From positions 832,720 to 896,719 of the forward strand of contig VXAY01004337.1 of NCBI GenBank assembly GCA_013399855.1: DNA of 64,000 nt, written 5' to 3'. The position numbers were made by a program, and so were the translations under genes. Below, piece after piece: positions 12,711 through 24,391 of the stretch. The DNA comes from Oxyruncus cristatus. Taxonomy: Eukaryota; Chordata; Aves; Passeriformes; Cotingidae. The notes beneath the pieces are model-generated. The model did no database searches and had not been told where the DNA came from. It saw only the letters and a list, made by a program, of their open reading frames with translations. Positions within the stretch are counted from its first letter, which is position 1. Each line of letters begins with the position of its first letter.

Positions 12711-15261
12711 GGTAGGATGCTGACCCTGTACTTTTAGCTCTTCACTGTTTATCCATGTGAGAATATGGTTATGTATGCAATGTCCACTAGAGCAACCAGA
12801 GCAAGGGTCCACTTGAGGAGTGCTAAGGCATTTGAACTTAATTTCAGACTTGAATTTAAGTTCAAGTTGGCATTTAATTCAATATGGTAGTAATTGAAAA
12901 CTGTGGGTGTCCAATGGCCTTAACTGTGGCCTCCTGGTAAGTGAAATGAGCTGATGGTTCTCCAGGCTAGATCCTGCTGGTGAGGGTTCTGGAGTCCTGA
13001 AAGTAGCTTCTCCATTGTCAGTCTGACCTGCTCAGACTCAGTAGAGGTTTGAATATTAGTAACTTATTTGTTAGCTTACTCTGGAAAAAGAGATATGCTA
13101 TCTGGGTCTTTCAGGGAAAATTAATTTTCTTGTAAAAGCTAGATGCAATACTGTGTCAAAGGCTTTGCAGAGCAATGCTTCCAGATGTAAGTGATGCTGC
13201 AAAACCATGGTTGCATCCTGGTGACAAATTGGGCTTTTGAAAGGACACTATAAGCTCCCAAGCTCAGAGTTTTGATTCACTGAGAAATGAGTAGAGTGTC
13301 AGAGTTCTGGCACCGCAGAAGCACATGCCACATTAGAGTCCACTGGTGCCCTCCTCCACATCCCTTGTACTTTATATGGCGATTTCTGCTGATCGCTGCC
13401 TCCAGCTGAGCTGGCAGAGCTCAAGCTGTTTGCTCTCAGCTGGGTGCAACAACTGACGAAAACGGTGAAGATTTTTCTAGGCATTGCAGACAGGCTCTTA
13501 CCTCTGCTTGTGCATTTTATTTGATATATCATGTAGTCCCTCATAGCATTCCCATCTCTCCCACTGCAGAGATTTAGTTTCCTGGCTGCCTGTGCTGTGC
13601 AGCCTGCTGACAGACACAGGTCAGTGGGTGAGATAACTAGCTACCTGTTGCTGAGATGGAGGGAAAGAGAAAGACCTGATGAGCTATGCATATGTATCTA
13701 GATGCCAAACATATTATACCACTCAGTAGGTTTCCTACTCTAGCCTCTGAACCTCTCTTTTCCATTTTGCTGGCATCTCCCTCTGTTGTTTCCATAGATC
13801 TCGCCTGGAGGTTTGCCGCATAAGCGTTTTCACAAATGGGTTGTTAGAAATTATGTAATTGCTGATCGAATACTACAAAGCTACAATGGACATTTTGTTA
13901 AATGTGTGTTTTCCACCTCTTGACCAGAAAGAAGCTTGGATTCCCACATTGCTGAACAAAGATGCACTTTCTCCTTTTTCCTCTCCACCTTGCTCCCTCC
14001 CAGTAACTACAATTTTCACTTTTTATAATTTGCTGTTGTGCTAAACTTTCCTTCCTTGCATGCGTGGTAATTGTAGCAGCACTTCTGCCATCCTCAGAGA
14101 GCAGTTACCTGTCCAGTTCCACTCGCCTCACAAGTCCAATTTTTTTTTTTTCTGCCTCCAGAGCGATAAAACAGTCTCCCTTTCCTATCACAGTCTTCAT
14201 TATTATTTACACTACAGAGATGTTCAGCCTATGATGGGATTCATTAGCTTCTACACAGAAAAGCAGGATCCCTTAACTTAAAATACCTGCCTTACTAAAC
14301 ACGGATCAGTGATTGGGAGACCCCTAGGAGTTGTGCACAGCTTCTGAAGAATTTCCAAAAGGTGATTAAGAATATCTCTCAATCCTGCAGAAGGAACTGC
14401 GTATGTGAAATGTCTACAGAGGTCCACACATCTAGTCAGTCCACACTTCTAAAGAGTTGAGAACCACTGCAGGAGACAAAGGAGACCACGACATGCAAGG
14501 TCATGCCTGTGAAGATATTCTATTACAGAAAAAGTTTTTGTTAAAAGCCAGGATCACCCGTATTAGAAATAAGAGAAAGGAGAAAGACCTGGATATCCTT
14601 GGTAAGTACATGGTGATTGTGAAGTGCCAGTATATTATGGCAATAAAAAGACACAAGAGGAATCTGAGGATACATCAGTATTTCCAGCAGGCTCAAGTCC
14701 CAGGAAGGGAAATTCATGCTGGTGGACCTACCAGTGCCAGAATTTTTTTCACAGACACAAGGCTGACCCAGAAACAAATGGGTATATAGTCACCTGTACA
14801 AACTTCATGCAGAAATTGAAAACTGTGAGAGGAGTGGTTTTCTGGTACCACCTCTGGGCGAAAGTAATGGAGATTATAAAAATCTCAGTTATTTTTAAGA
14901 TGCAATGATCGGTTTTACAGCAGGATTATTCAGAGGTTTGTAAGGTCAGTGTTAACAGGGGATTAGTCGCAACACCAAATGTTCATCTGTATCCCCTGCC
15001 CCTTGGTCTACACATCATGATACATGCTTATGATCCCTGTTTCCTTCTGCCTTCAGTCTTGTTGCATATGGAACACTCTGCAGAAGAAACCCTGTCCTCA
15101 AATTCAGGGCTGAGATAGTTTCACCAGCTCTCATTTCCCACAACACTTATGTTCCACCAGAGATACAAAGCCACTGAGAGAAAAAAGGATCAGAATCACC
15201 AAAAAAAATTAACATTGGTAGGAGTGGATCAGGAGCATGGAACTCACTTGGTGTATGTGCT
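12711..15261. other. Intergenic sequence, no gene recognised
   Basis: AT-rich sequence with chance frames up to 110 codons (for example 14457-14789, lysine-rich, no recognisable family). It contains a 10-bp inverted repeat TTGAACTTAA/TTAAGTTCAA at 12832-12865 and a T12 tract at 14140-14151. No other feature was found. Confidence 0.5.
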
Positions 15262-15402
15262 CTGAGATCAGCTCGGCTGGTGCACAGTGCTAATAACACT
15301 GAGGTTGTGGGTGTGATCCCTGTATGGGCCATTCATGTGAGTTGGACTCAATAATCCTTGTGGGTCCCTTCCAACTCAGACTATTCTCTGTGATTCTGTG
15401 AT
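15262..15402 (+). mobile_element. tRNA-Ile-derived SINE with CR1-like tail
   Basis: A composite short retrotransposon. The head (about 15265-15331) resembles tRNA-Ile: an A-box-like CAGCTCGGCTGG, an anticodon loop CTAATAA with AAT in the anticodon position, a B-box-like GGTGTGATCCC and a 3' end GGGCCA. The tail (about 15333-15402) contains ATCCTTGTGGGTCCCTTCC and ends in a degenerate GTGATTCTGTGAT repeat, matching the 3' ends of CR1 copies here at 58445-58823 and 63057-63170. This suggests it was copied by CR1 enzymes through the shared tail. A SINE of this build is known from zebra finch and other songbirds. It is not a working tRNA gene, because stem pairing is disrupted and a CR1 tail is attached. 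Confidence 0.85.
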
Positions 15403-18400
15403 CTCTGTCAGTGTTTAGTGCAGATCAGGAACACATCTATGAAGTAAAACTCCTGATTGCCCCCACTTAGAAGTGTTTGACTTTGTGCAGAGCTATACAA
15501 ACATAAACTGGATTCATTTCAGATAAAACTAGACCAGAGGATGCACTCCAGAAGTACACAGATGCTCTCCCATCGCTAACCAGTGTTCAGTCCTTGAGAC
15601 CAGAAGAGTCTGGTACAAACTAATCTGCAGCAAATCTCCAAAATGTGAAGATTGGGGCTGGGCTGCCGATTCCACATCACCAACTGATTTCCTTTATAGA
15701 TCTATTCCTGTTGCACCACAGTATTTGCTTATGCAGATGAAGCTGCATATTCTTATGAGATGGAAAATACCATGTCCCTCAGAACACAAACCCCTGATTT
15801 TTTTAGCGTTTTCTTAGAAGTTCTTTACTGTGTCTACTACAAATTTCCTGCAAAGTGTTAATCAAAGTACTTACTATCAAGCCAATTGAAAATTTATTTT
15901 TTTCATCTCATTTTATGGGAAGAGTTTAGATAAAAAAGCCCAACGGAGCATGTAAACAGGGATTCTGTGGGAACAGACTTTTCTGAAATGCTTTTCAAAA
16001 CCCTCCTCTGGAAACCTCAAGGTCATATGTGAATTTCAGGTCAGTTTGCAGTCTTGCCTGACATCATGTTCACAGATCTGATGTTTTGATCTACCAAAGT
16101 TCTTACCAGACACTGTTGTCTGATTTCTGCTGTTACTTATTTCTGCTTCTAACCATCCTCCTTTTGGAACTCCAAAATAAGGAGGGGGAAAAAAAGAATA
16201 GAAAGAAAAAAAAAAAAGACCACTTTGTTTTTATACACTGTTGGCTTTGGAAATTCAGAGGTATTGTCCGTGGTATCAGACAGTTTCTGACTTCAGGCTC
16301 TGATCCTCCAATTGATAGGATCCAAAAGTATTCTATAATGCACAATATAGGGAAACATATTTACCCTGGGTCATTTGTTATTTCTTCCTGATGCTGTGGA
16401 ATCTCCAGCAGCTGACTGCGCAGTATGCATTGCTGAATTATGCAGATAACAGATGGATTTTAGCATAGGGGCTGCCTTAAGCAAACACTATCTTGCTATT
16501 GTGAATTTAATATTACCACTATTTTAGCACTTTTTTTGTCTTTCATCTGCTTACTTTAAAACCAGCAGTATTTGTTTGCACTGGTATTGTAATACCCTCA
16601 TAATCTTAAACCATAATGCCAATAAACCACCACTGACAGTGTAATGATTCACATTACCATATCATTATAGATGTAAAAGTCAGTCCCACATACTTCCTAC
16701 AACATCAGTATTGGTGAGGCAGCCATTAAGATGTCAGTGGTAGAGCAGAGAATCACCATTATAAGCTTAGTCAAGACAATAAAACATTGCTAAAGGTAGC
16801 TACAGGGCCATGCTCAGCAGCTGTTTCCAAATATAAACCTCACAGCAGTTTAAAAATAAATTTTAAGTTAGTCAAATGCTCAAATCCACATTAAGAACTG
16901 ATGTTTATGTCAGAAAAAAAAAAACACCTCCTATTTAAGACTGTAAGAGGTTGGGGTTTTCTTTAATGTCTATTGCGAAAAGTAATATTTTTTTTTAATT
17001 ATTTCAGTATATTTTAAATGAAGGAAAAGTTGAGGGACAACAATTTTACTCATTTTAGCTGTAAATGTCTTGTCCTTCATTGACAGCAATGGAAACAGAA
17101 AGCATAAAATGAGAACATACCCAAGTTGTATATAAAAAATTTCACTTACTGTAGCTGACTCCAGGGGTGAAATACTTTGCACACAGAGATTTATATTCTA
17201 TAGCATACACAGCTGTTCATATTCAGGCCTTTTGTGGCCATTAGTGTGATTCGAAGACATATCAGATTATTCTTTTGCATGAGTTTTTCTTAAAGCAATA
17301 CAATAACAAACAGACTAATGATAAGTGGTTAGTAGAGATTGTGGCAAAAGGAAGATGTTACCTTAATTTGGAAAGTATAGAAGATAGAGACTGGCAAGCT
17401 TGAATTGGAGTAAGGAAATACAATGCACACAGAAACAGAAATAAACTAAAATAAGAACATTTACTGAAACAGCAGCTTAAATTATGGGCATTACATTCAT
17501 GAATGTGCTGATACTATATTATACAAATCATGCTGCTGGATTTCCTTTTATCTTGTACATAAAAATCAGAGGTGACTCTTCTTAAGTCAATTTTAGCCAT
17601 CATAAAATTCAGATAACACATTAAAAAAATGTAACTGGAGACTTTGCTTCCTCTCTGTTTATTAACTGGTCTTCAGGAATAGGTCACAGAGCAATCGCCT
17701 TTATTGCTCAGCCTGGATTGAAGCAGGAGGCACCTTGGTAAGTACTTGACAGGGCAAAGAAGTTCTTGAAACTAGCCCCTTATCTGACAATATGCAATAA
17801 GGGCCGTATGAAGCACCATTAATATATAACTCTTAGGGCTCCACTTTTTCAAAAGATTTTGTTTTCAAATGGGGAGTTTGACAAAGCAATATTTTTAACT
17901 ATCAATGAAAAATCTGCAAAAACAATGGCAACTGTGTTGGAAATACTGTGTTTTGTTCAAATTATTTCTCCAACACTCACTGTGAAACTGGAGTGACTAA
18001 TTTCAAATGCCTATATGGATTGGTCAGTTTTCCAGTGAGGGCAGAGGAGACAACAGAGATAATTTTGACTCAGTAGCTCAGATGATGCAATTTTTGTGCT
18101 TTATTAAAGCATGTTTAACTATTGTTTTCCACATGATCTAAATTCTCTACAGGCTTATATAGTCCTCTCTTTAGATTCATCATAGTACTGACCTTGACCT
18201 TGGGATCTAAGAACAGAAGATGATGGTCTTTGATCATGTCTCTATACACACTTGTGTATGTGACTATCTGTATGGTCATATACGCTGCTGAATGCGTATT
18301 TAGGAAGAAAAGCAAAACAGAAATAATGCATAATTATTTGTCTATAAGAAGCACAAGAGTTGTATTGGTCACACATTTATATGGACTACTTTATTTTTAT

Positions 18401-18573
18401 TATCTTGGAAATAATACCAAAATTGCCATTAACATACAGTGCTCAAAGTAATTTCCACATACACTATTCTTTCTCAACTCCAAATGTCTACACCTTTATC
18501 AGTATTGAATCAGTAAGTTTCTTAATTCAAGCACTGCCATGATTGGAAGCATTTCAGAATTTGCTTTCATCCT
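15403..18573. other. Intergenic sequence with one weak LTR candidate
   Basis: AT-rich with an A-rich tract at 16189-16219. Around 17640-17850 the minus strand reads AATAAAGGCGATTGCTC followed by CTGTGACCTATTCC, the look of an LTR polyadenylation site with R-U5. However, no paired ends or target duplication could be defined. No coding or RNA gene was recognised. Confidence 0.45.
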
Positions 18574-19705
18574 TGTGATGGGTTGACACTGGCTGGATGC
18601 CAAATGCCCACCAAAGGTGCTCTATTACTCCCATCCTCAGTTGGACAGGGGAGAGAAAATAGAATGAAAAGTTCATGGGTCAAGACAAGGACATGGAGAG
18701 ATCATTTGGCAATTGCTATTTCAGGCAAAACAGACTTCAGTTGGGAAAATTAACTTATTGCCCATCAAATCAGAGTAGAATAATGAGAAATGAATGTAAA
18801 TTTTAAAAAACCTCCCCTCCACCTCTCCCTTCTTTCTGGGCTCAACTTTACTCCCAGATTCTCCCCCTTCTGTCCTCAGTGGCAAAGGGGGATGTGGAAC
18901 GTGAGCTGCAGTCAGTTCATCACATGTTATCTCTGCTGTTCCTTCCTCCTCAGGGGGAGGATTCCTCATCCTCTTCCCCTGCTTCAGCATGGAATCGCTC
19001 CCACAAGAGACAGTCCTCCATGAACTTCTCCAACATGAGTCCTTCCCACAGGCTGCAGTTTTTCATTAATTGTTCCGGTGTGGGTCCCTTCCACAGGGTG
19101 CAGTCCTTCAGGAACAGCATGGGTAAGTCTGTATGGCATTACAAGTCCTGCCAGAAAACCTGTTCTAGCTTGGCCTCCTCCCTCCATGTGGCCACAGGTC
19201 CTGCCAATAAATATCCTCCAGCATGGGTTTCCCACAGGGTCACAGCATCCTTTGGCCACCCACCTGTTCTGGTGTGGGGTCTTCCAGGGCCTGCAGGTGG
19301 ATCTCTCCTCCCTAGTGAACCTCCATGGGCTGCAGAGGCACAGCTGCCTCACCATGGTCTTTATCACAGACTGCAGGGAAATCTCTGCTCTGGCACCTGG
19401 AACACCTCCTCCCCTCTTTCTGCACTGACCTGTGTGTCTGCAGAGTTGTTTCTCTAACATATATACAGCATTCTCTTTGGCTGCAATTACTCTTGCACAG
19501 GAAGTTTTTCCCCTTCCTAAATTTGTTATCCCAGTGGAACTACCTCTGTGGCTGAAGGGTTCGGTCTTAGTCATCATTGGGTCCATTTTGAAGTCAACTG
19601 CTGTTGGCTCTCTCAGATATGGGGAAGCTTCTGGCAGCTTCTCACAAAATACACCCCTGTAGCCCCCCCTCAAACACCAAAACCTGGCTATGAAAACCCA
19701 ATACA
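18574..19705 (-). mobile_element. Solo LTR of an avian ERV (ERVL-like), about 1.13 kb
   Basis: Nearly complete long terminal repeat. On the minus strand it starts TGTATTGGG at 19705 and ends CATCACA at 18574, so it has TG...CA ends. The flanks ATCCT (18569-18573) and CTCCT (19706-19710) agree at 4 of 5 positions, as expected of an aged 5-bp target duplication. The middle (about 18990-19320) is built from degenerate units of roughly 40-50 bp, each with a CCAGCATGGG-like box followed by CCACAGGG-like and GCAG boxes. The U5-like end contains CTTGACCCATGAACTTTTC (minus strand), shared with the LTR end at 24176-24391. I recognise the family from songbird genomes, where it is abundant; the exact library name is uncertain. 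No internal gag-pol sequence adjoins it, so it is a solo LTR. The 247-codon minus-strand frame across it (19727-18984) is not a known protein. Confidence 0.85.
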
Positions 19706-19710
19706 CTCCT

Positions 19711-22700
19711 TCAGTCAGACATCTCATTTAGACACAATAGGCTTCAGACACTGCCTTGTGAAGGGCAATTAACCACTGAAGGTCAAAGAGATTCAAATAC
19801 AAGGTCCAACTCTTTATATTCTGAAAGGATGATATGGAAATGTTTAAACATTTTTCACATTTTTCAAATGGTGTAACACTTAACAACATGAAATCGAGGT
19901 TTCTGCAGATACCAGGCATATGAGCTGTATTTATAAATTGTATTCTCTGATGGATGATCTCAGGAAAGTCAACCATTCTTTTAAGAATTCATAAAATTTT
20001 AGACAATTCAAAAATATAAACAAGAAGAAGGGGTTTTACATTTCTGATGGGTAGAGGATGTGTACTTTGAAAAGAGGCTGCTTTTTAATGTGTTACTAAA
20101 TTGTATGTAGGAATCAAATAAACTATCTGGTATCTCTTAGAAAGTTCTGGCATGACTTTTCATCTGTATTTCATTAGGTGACTGAATGCTCAGGAAATAT
20201 GCTCACAAAATTTTAACACTTGGGTAACTGTGGTCACTTCCTAAAGTAGTTAAAGGCATTTAGGACCTTTCAGGAGACATTGTGATGAAACACTACTAGA
20301 TTTTAGAGAAGGTGCTCATGCTAACCCTACTCTATCAGTCCTGGGGCAGCACAGCATCTTCCTGTTGGTAAGGTCTTAGGATGATGAAAGTTTTTGTAAG
20401 TCAGCAATGGGCTTAGTTGACAGGAGATAATTGAAATGGATCTTTGAAGAAAAATCAGTGTAGTGCAGTAAGGCTGTAGCAATATAGCAATAATACAGAG
20501 CACCAAGTTCATCTGTACTTCTGTTGCTGACATTCATCCTGTTATGGCAAAGGGTCCCTTCCCTCCCCAGATGTCTTCATAGCAATTTTTTTTTTAACTA
20601 GGCAGGATTTTATCAGCTTTTCCACTCTTTAAACATTGTCAGTGAGTGCTAGCCAGACTTCACAGTTAATTGTATTCTAATCTAGCCAATTAGTCCCCTA
20701 TTCCCACAAAGACTTACACATGTGGTTAATTTAAAGTTTAACGCAAGTGTGAAACTCTTCTGTGCCTGAGCCTGACTGCTTCTAATGAGTGAGAAACCAA
20801 ATGCTTTTCTTCCTCAAATCCCCCCTCAAGAGCCACAGCTTTCTCTTGGCCTTTCATCATTAATCTCAGCTCTAATGTTATGCACTATCTCACCCATGCC
20901 TGATTATTAAACCTAATAAAACAAAGTGAAAAACAAATCCAAAATAAAAGCCAAAGGGAATCAAATTACCTGGTGGCCATGCTTTATAATAATGGCTTTT
21001 TCATTAAACAAATTCCCTTTCTTTTGCTTTCTGTTGTTTCCTTGCCTCTTTCACCCCCACTGTGGCCCTTCTTAGACGAGGTAATTCATTGTGTTGTCTG
21101 TTTTGTAAGCATCCTAGGGCAGGGACCTTGTCCTCTCTGCGGTCTGCACAGCACCATGCACCACATTCGCATTCAATGAAATCAAAAGCCTTAATTTTAT
21201 GAATCAATAACACTCTCTCCCTGGGTTTGAAACAGTAGCAATCCATGGCCATGAGCTTTAATCCTTTTGAAAAGTGCTTTCAAATGGGACTTTCATGAGC
21301 AATGTGAAAAATATATGCAAACAAACAAAGGTACAGCACATCTAGCAAAGCACTGGTTTGCTGTAGAACAGTGTTTATTGACTTTCACCCACAAGGAAAA
21401 ATATTGTTACCTGCTACCCCTTAATCTGCTCCCAGTGATGTTAAACTCTGTTTGGAATTTTCCTAAATGGCCCTTCCAAACCTTTGGGTCCTCTTAGCCC
21501 ATCATTTCTCCCTTTCTCTGGCATTCCCTTAGTGGTGTTAAAATACTATGTAAAGGCTAATAAAATAATTGTAGAAATTAGAAAATAGGAGATTTATGGT
21601 ACTTCTGTGCAGCCTTAGTTTCTCCTTCCTCCTGCGTGTGCCTCATGCTGCAAGCTGCAATTGGAAGACCTTGCTTCGATTTTTCACAAACCACCTCCAA
21701 CTTCTGGCAGCCAAGAGGAAAAGGTTTACAGACCAATCAACCAATGAATGCTGACGAGGTGTTGAAGCTGCATCACAGGATGTCTAGCATGACCAGACTA
21801 CCAAATGCACTACAACCCTTTCAAGCAAGCTGTATATTCTTTCTTGCCTTGATTCACTATTATCCTCCGCACTGCATGGACTCAGGGCCCTTTGGAAAAA
21901 ACCCTGCCTCTGACTGTGTCATTGTTACCCTAAGCTGTTAGTCAGTTTTCAAGGGTTTGATGCGTTGTTTCTCTTAGAAGAAATTAAAGAGGGAAACAGA
22001 TATCTGTCAGTCTAAGTCTCTCTAACAGGAAAAAACAAGAATATTGTCCTGTTTCTATAACTACATACATGATCAAGTATATACTCCCTTTCTACTCTGC
22101 AATGTGTTCCCTAATATCAGTGCTAATTTTAAACCAAAGTCACATAGTGTTTTACTGGCTGGCTCTAGCTTGTGTTTTTTTTCTGTGTGGGGACATTTCT
22201 TACGCAGGTCCATCCATCCCCGTCCCTGCTGCAGCCTTGTAAAAACTCTTTCTGTGCCTTGCTTTCCCCTGGCACTGAGCAGGGAAAGCTCCCACTACAG
22301 CCCACAGAATCTGCAAGTACATGACATCTCTGTATGAGTCCTCTGCAGGACTTTCTTGCTGTTCCCGAAGTTACTTAGACAGCCACAATGCAACCCAGGC
22401 AAGAAAAGCAGTACATGGGAGAAAGGGAGAAAATCCCAGTGACTTGGTTGTCCTGTGCTCAGGCTGGTAAAGTGTGCAGTGGGAATTTATTGCACGATTG
22501 CGTGCTCCCATTTGTCTTCATGCTAAAGCTGTATGAAGCAGATCTGTCATATTGATCACCAAGTTGGGTAAATGTGGAACAGAGCTGCTGTGCTTTAGTG
22601 TGAATGGGCAGTAGATCTTAGGGGAGGTTTCACTAGTTACCTAAGCTCACAGAGACGGCCATAGAGCACCTGTAAAGCAGCACAAGAGAAAACTGGAAAG

Positions 22701-23370
22701 CTTTGAACAACGTTATTGGTATTTGCTTTGTTTTTTAATGTACAGCAAATAAATAGTTTCATCTTTTTAGTTTTATCTTTGCAATTAGCAATCTGTACTG
22801 TTCTTATGTTGTAGTGTATTGTTCTCTCAAGCCTCCATTATGCACACTCACATTCACAAAAGCCCGCTACAAAAATTTCTGTTGAGAAAATTTGGCACAT
22901 CAACTAAAAATCTCTAGAGTAACACTGCTTTTTTATATAAAGCATGTTTTTTCACCCTTCTCTCAAAAATCCACTTCCCTGAAACAACAAACTGTAAAAC
23001 TGGAAATGCTCTTGAAAGCGTGGCTACCGCATATCAGATTGTTAGCTGTTAATGGTGGTTATTTTCTGGAAATTTTAGCTGGAAAGAATTTGAGAGAGGA
23101 AAGAGATTGTTGCATTTGCTGGACTTCCCGACATTTGGCATGTCATGGGAATACCTACACAGTAGCTTCAACTAACTAGCCAGAAATCTGGCAGCCCCAA
23201 GGTCTGCCAAATTAATGACATGTGTGGTACACAGATGGTTCATGTACATACAGTAAGTATGATGTGAACTGGAACTGTCAGAGTGACAATGCACAGATTT
23301 AGTAGTCCATGAAATCCCACAGACACACAGCAGCCACACCTGAGATCCTCTGTCTGAACCTTTCCCCTGA
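19711..23370. other. Intergenic sequence with one ancient repeat relic
   Basis: AT-rich and gene-free apart from the L2/MIR-type relic near 21.1 kb. Short frames such as 21636-21941 (101 codons) have no recognisable domain. Confidence 0.5.
21075..21165 (+). mobile_element. Ancient L2/MIR-type repeat relic (3' part)
   Basis: The stretch GTAAGCATCCTAGGGCAGGG followed by ACCTTGTCCTCTCTGCGGTC and GCACAGCACCATGCAC follows the pattern typical of the 3' end of amniote L2/MIR-like repeats: GTAAGC, then AGGGCAGGGAC, then CAGCACC. It is highly diverged and without a clear tail. This is pattern recognition; a profile search is needed to name the family. Confidence 0.55.
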
Positions 23371-24175
23371 GAATCATAGAATCACAGAATCAACCGGGTT
23401 GGAAAAGTCCAACCCTTGATCCAACACTGCCATGGTTACTAGACCATGGTACTAAGTGCCACACACAATGTCATCTTAAAAACCTCCAGGGACAGAGAAT
23501 CCACCACCTTGCCAAGCAGCCCATTCCAATGTCTGATTACTCTCTCTGTAAAAAATTTCTTCCTGATATCCAACTTAAACCTTCCCTGACACAACTTCAC
23601 ACCATTCCCTTGGGTCCAGTTACCACAGAGAAGAGATCAGTGTCAGCCCCTCTTCTTTCTATCATGAGGAAGTTGTAGACTGCAGTGAGGTCTCCCCTCA
23701 GTCTCCTCCAGGCTGAATAGACCAAGTGACCTCAGCCACTCCTCATACAGCTTCTCCTCAAGGCCCTTCACCGCCTTCGTTTCCTTCCTTTGGACACTCT
23801 CTAACAGCTTAATGTCTTTCTTACATTGCAGTGCCCAAACCTGCACACAATATTCAAGGTGAGGCCGCCCCATGCAGAGCAGAGTGGGACAATCCCCTCC
23901 CTCGACCAGCTGGTGATGCTTTGCCTGATGCCCCCCAGGACACAGTTGGCCCTCCTGGCTGCCAGGGCACTGCTGACTCATCTTCAACTTGCCATCCACC
24001 AGGACCCCCAGGTCCCTCTGCATGGCACTTCTTTCCAACGTCTCATTCCCCAGTCTGTACGTACATCCAGGGTTGCCCCATCTCAGGGGCAGAATCCAGC
24101 ACATTCCCTTATTGAACTTCATATGGCTGTTTATTCCCAGTCTTTCTGCAGGGCCTCCCTGTCTTGCTCAGAGGC
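23371..24175 (-). mobile_element. CR1 LINE fragment (C-terminal ORF2 and 3' end)
   Basis: Minus-strand CR1 whose 3' tail, TTCTGTGATTCTATGATTC, ends at 23371. A 159-codon minus frame (24122-23643) carries the C-terminal ORF2 signatures MKFNKGMC, RDLGVLVDGKLKMSQQC, HLEYCVQVWA and [13 protein letters not shown]. This is the region after the reverse transcriptase. The 5' side stops near 24175, where an ERV LTR end begins. It matches the corresponding part of the 5571-8852 copy closely, so both probably belong to related subfamilies. Confidence 0.9.
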
Positions 24176-24391
24176 TGGCTGGCCATCAGTCTGCTGGTGG
24201 GAGGTGATGAGCAATTATTGCCTTTGCATGACTTGGCTTTGTCTGTTTTTTTTCACTTGTTAAATGTCTATCTTGACCTATGACTTTTCTTGCATTTTCT
24301 CTCTGTTCTCTCCCCTGCCTGCTTGTGAGAGGAGGGTGAGTGAGCAGCTGTGTGGGTGCTTTGCTGCTGGCCAGGGTCATCTCACAAAACA
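24176..24391 (+). mobile_element. 3' end of an avian ERVL-type LTR, 5' truncated
   Basis: The plus strand reads as the final part of an avian LTR: GTTAAATGTCTATCTTGACC, ATGACTTTTCTTGC, a C-rich CTCTCCCCTGCC, then GTGAGTGAGCAGCTGTGTGG and an end at CTCACAAAACA (24391). The order suits a polyadenylation region followed by U5. Only about 216 bp remain and the U3 part is missing, cut at the junction with the CR1. It shares the CTTGACC.ATGA module with the LTR at 18574-19705 (opposite orientation). Confidence 0.75.

Noticed and set aside
14457..14789. 110-codon lysine-rich frame
   Set aside because: No domain, no splice or promoter context, and overlapping frames of similar length; treated as chance.
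15265..15331. Possible functional tRNA-Ile gene
   Set aside because: The stems are mismatched and the sequence continues into a CR1-type tail, so it is a SINE head.
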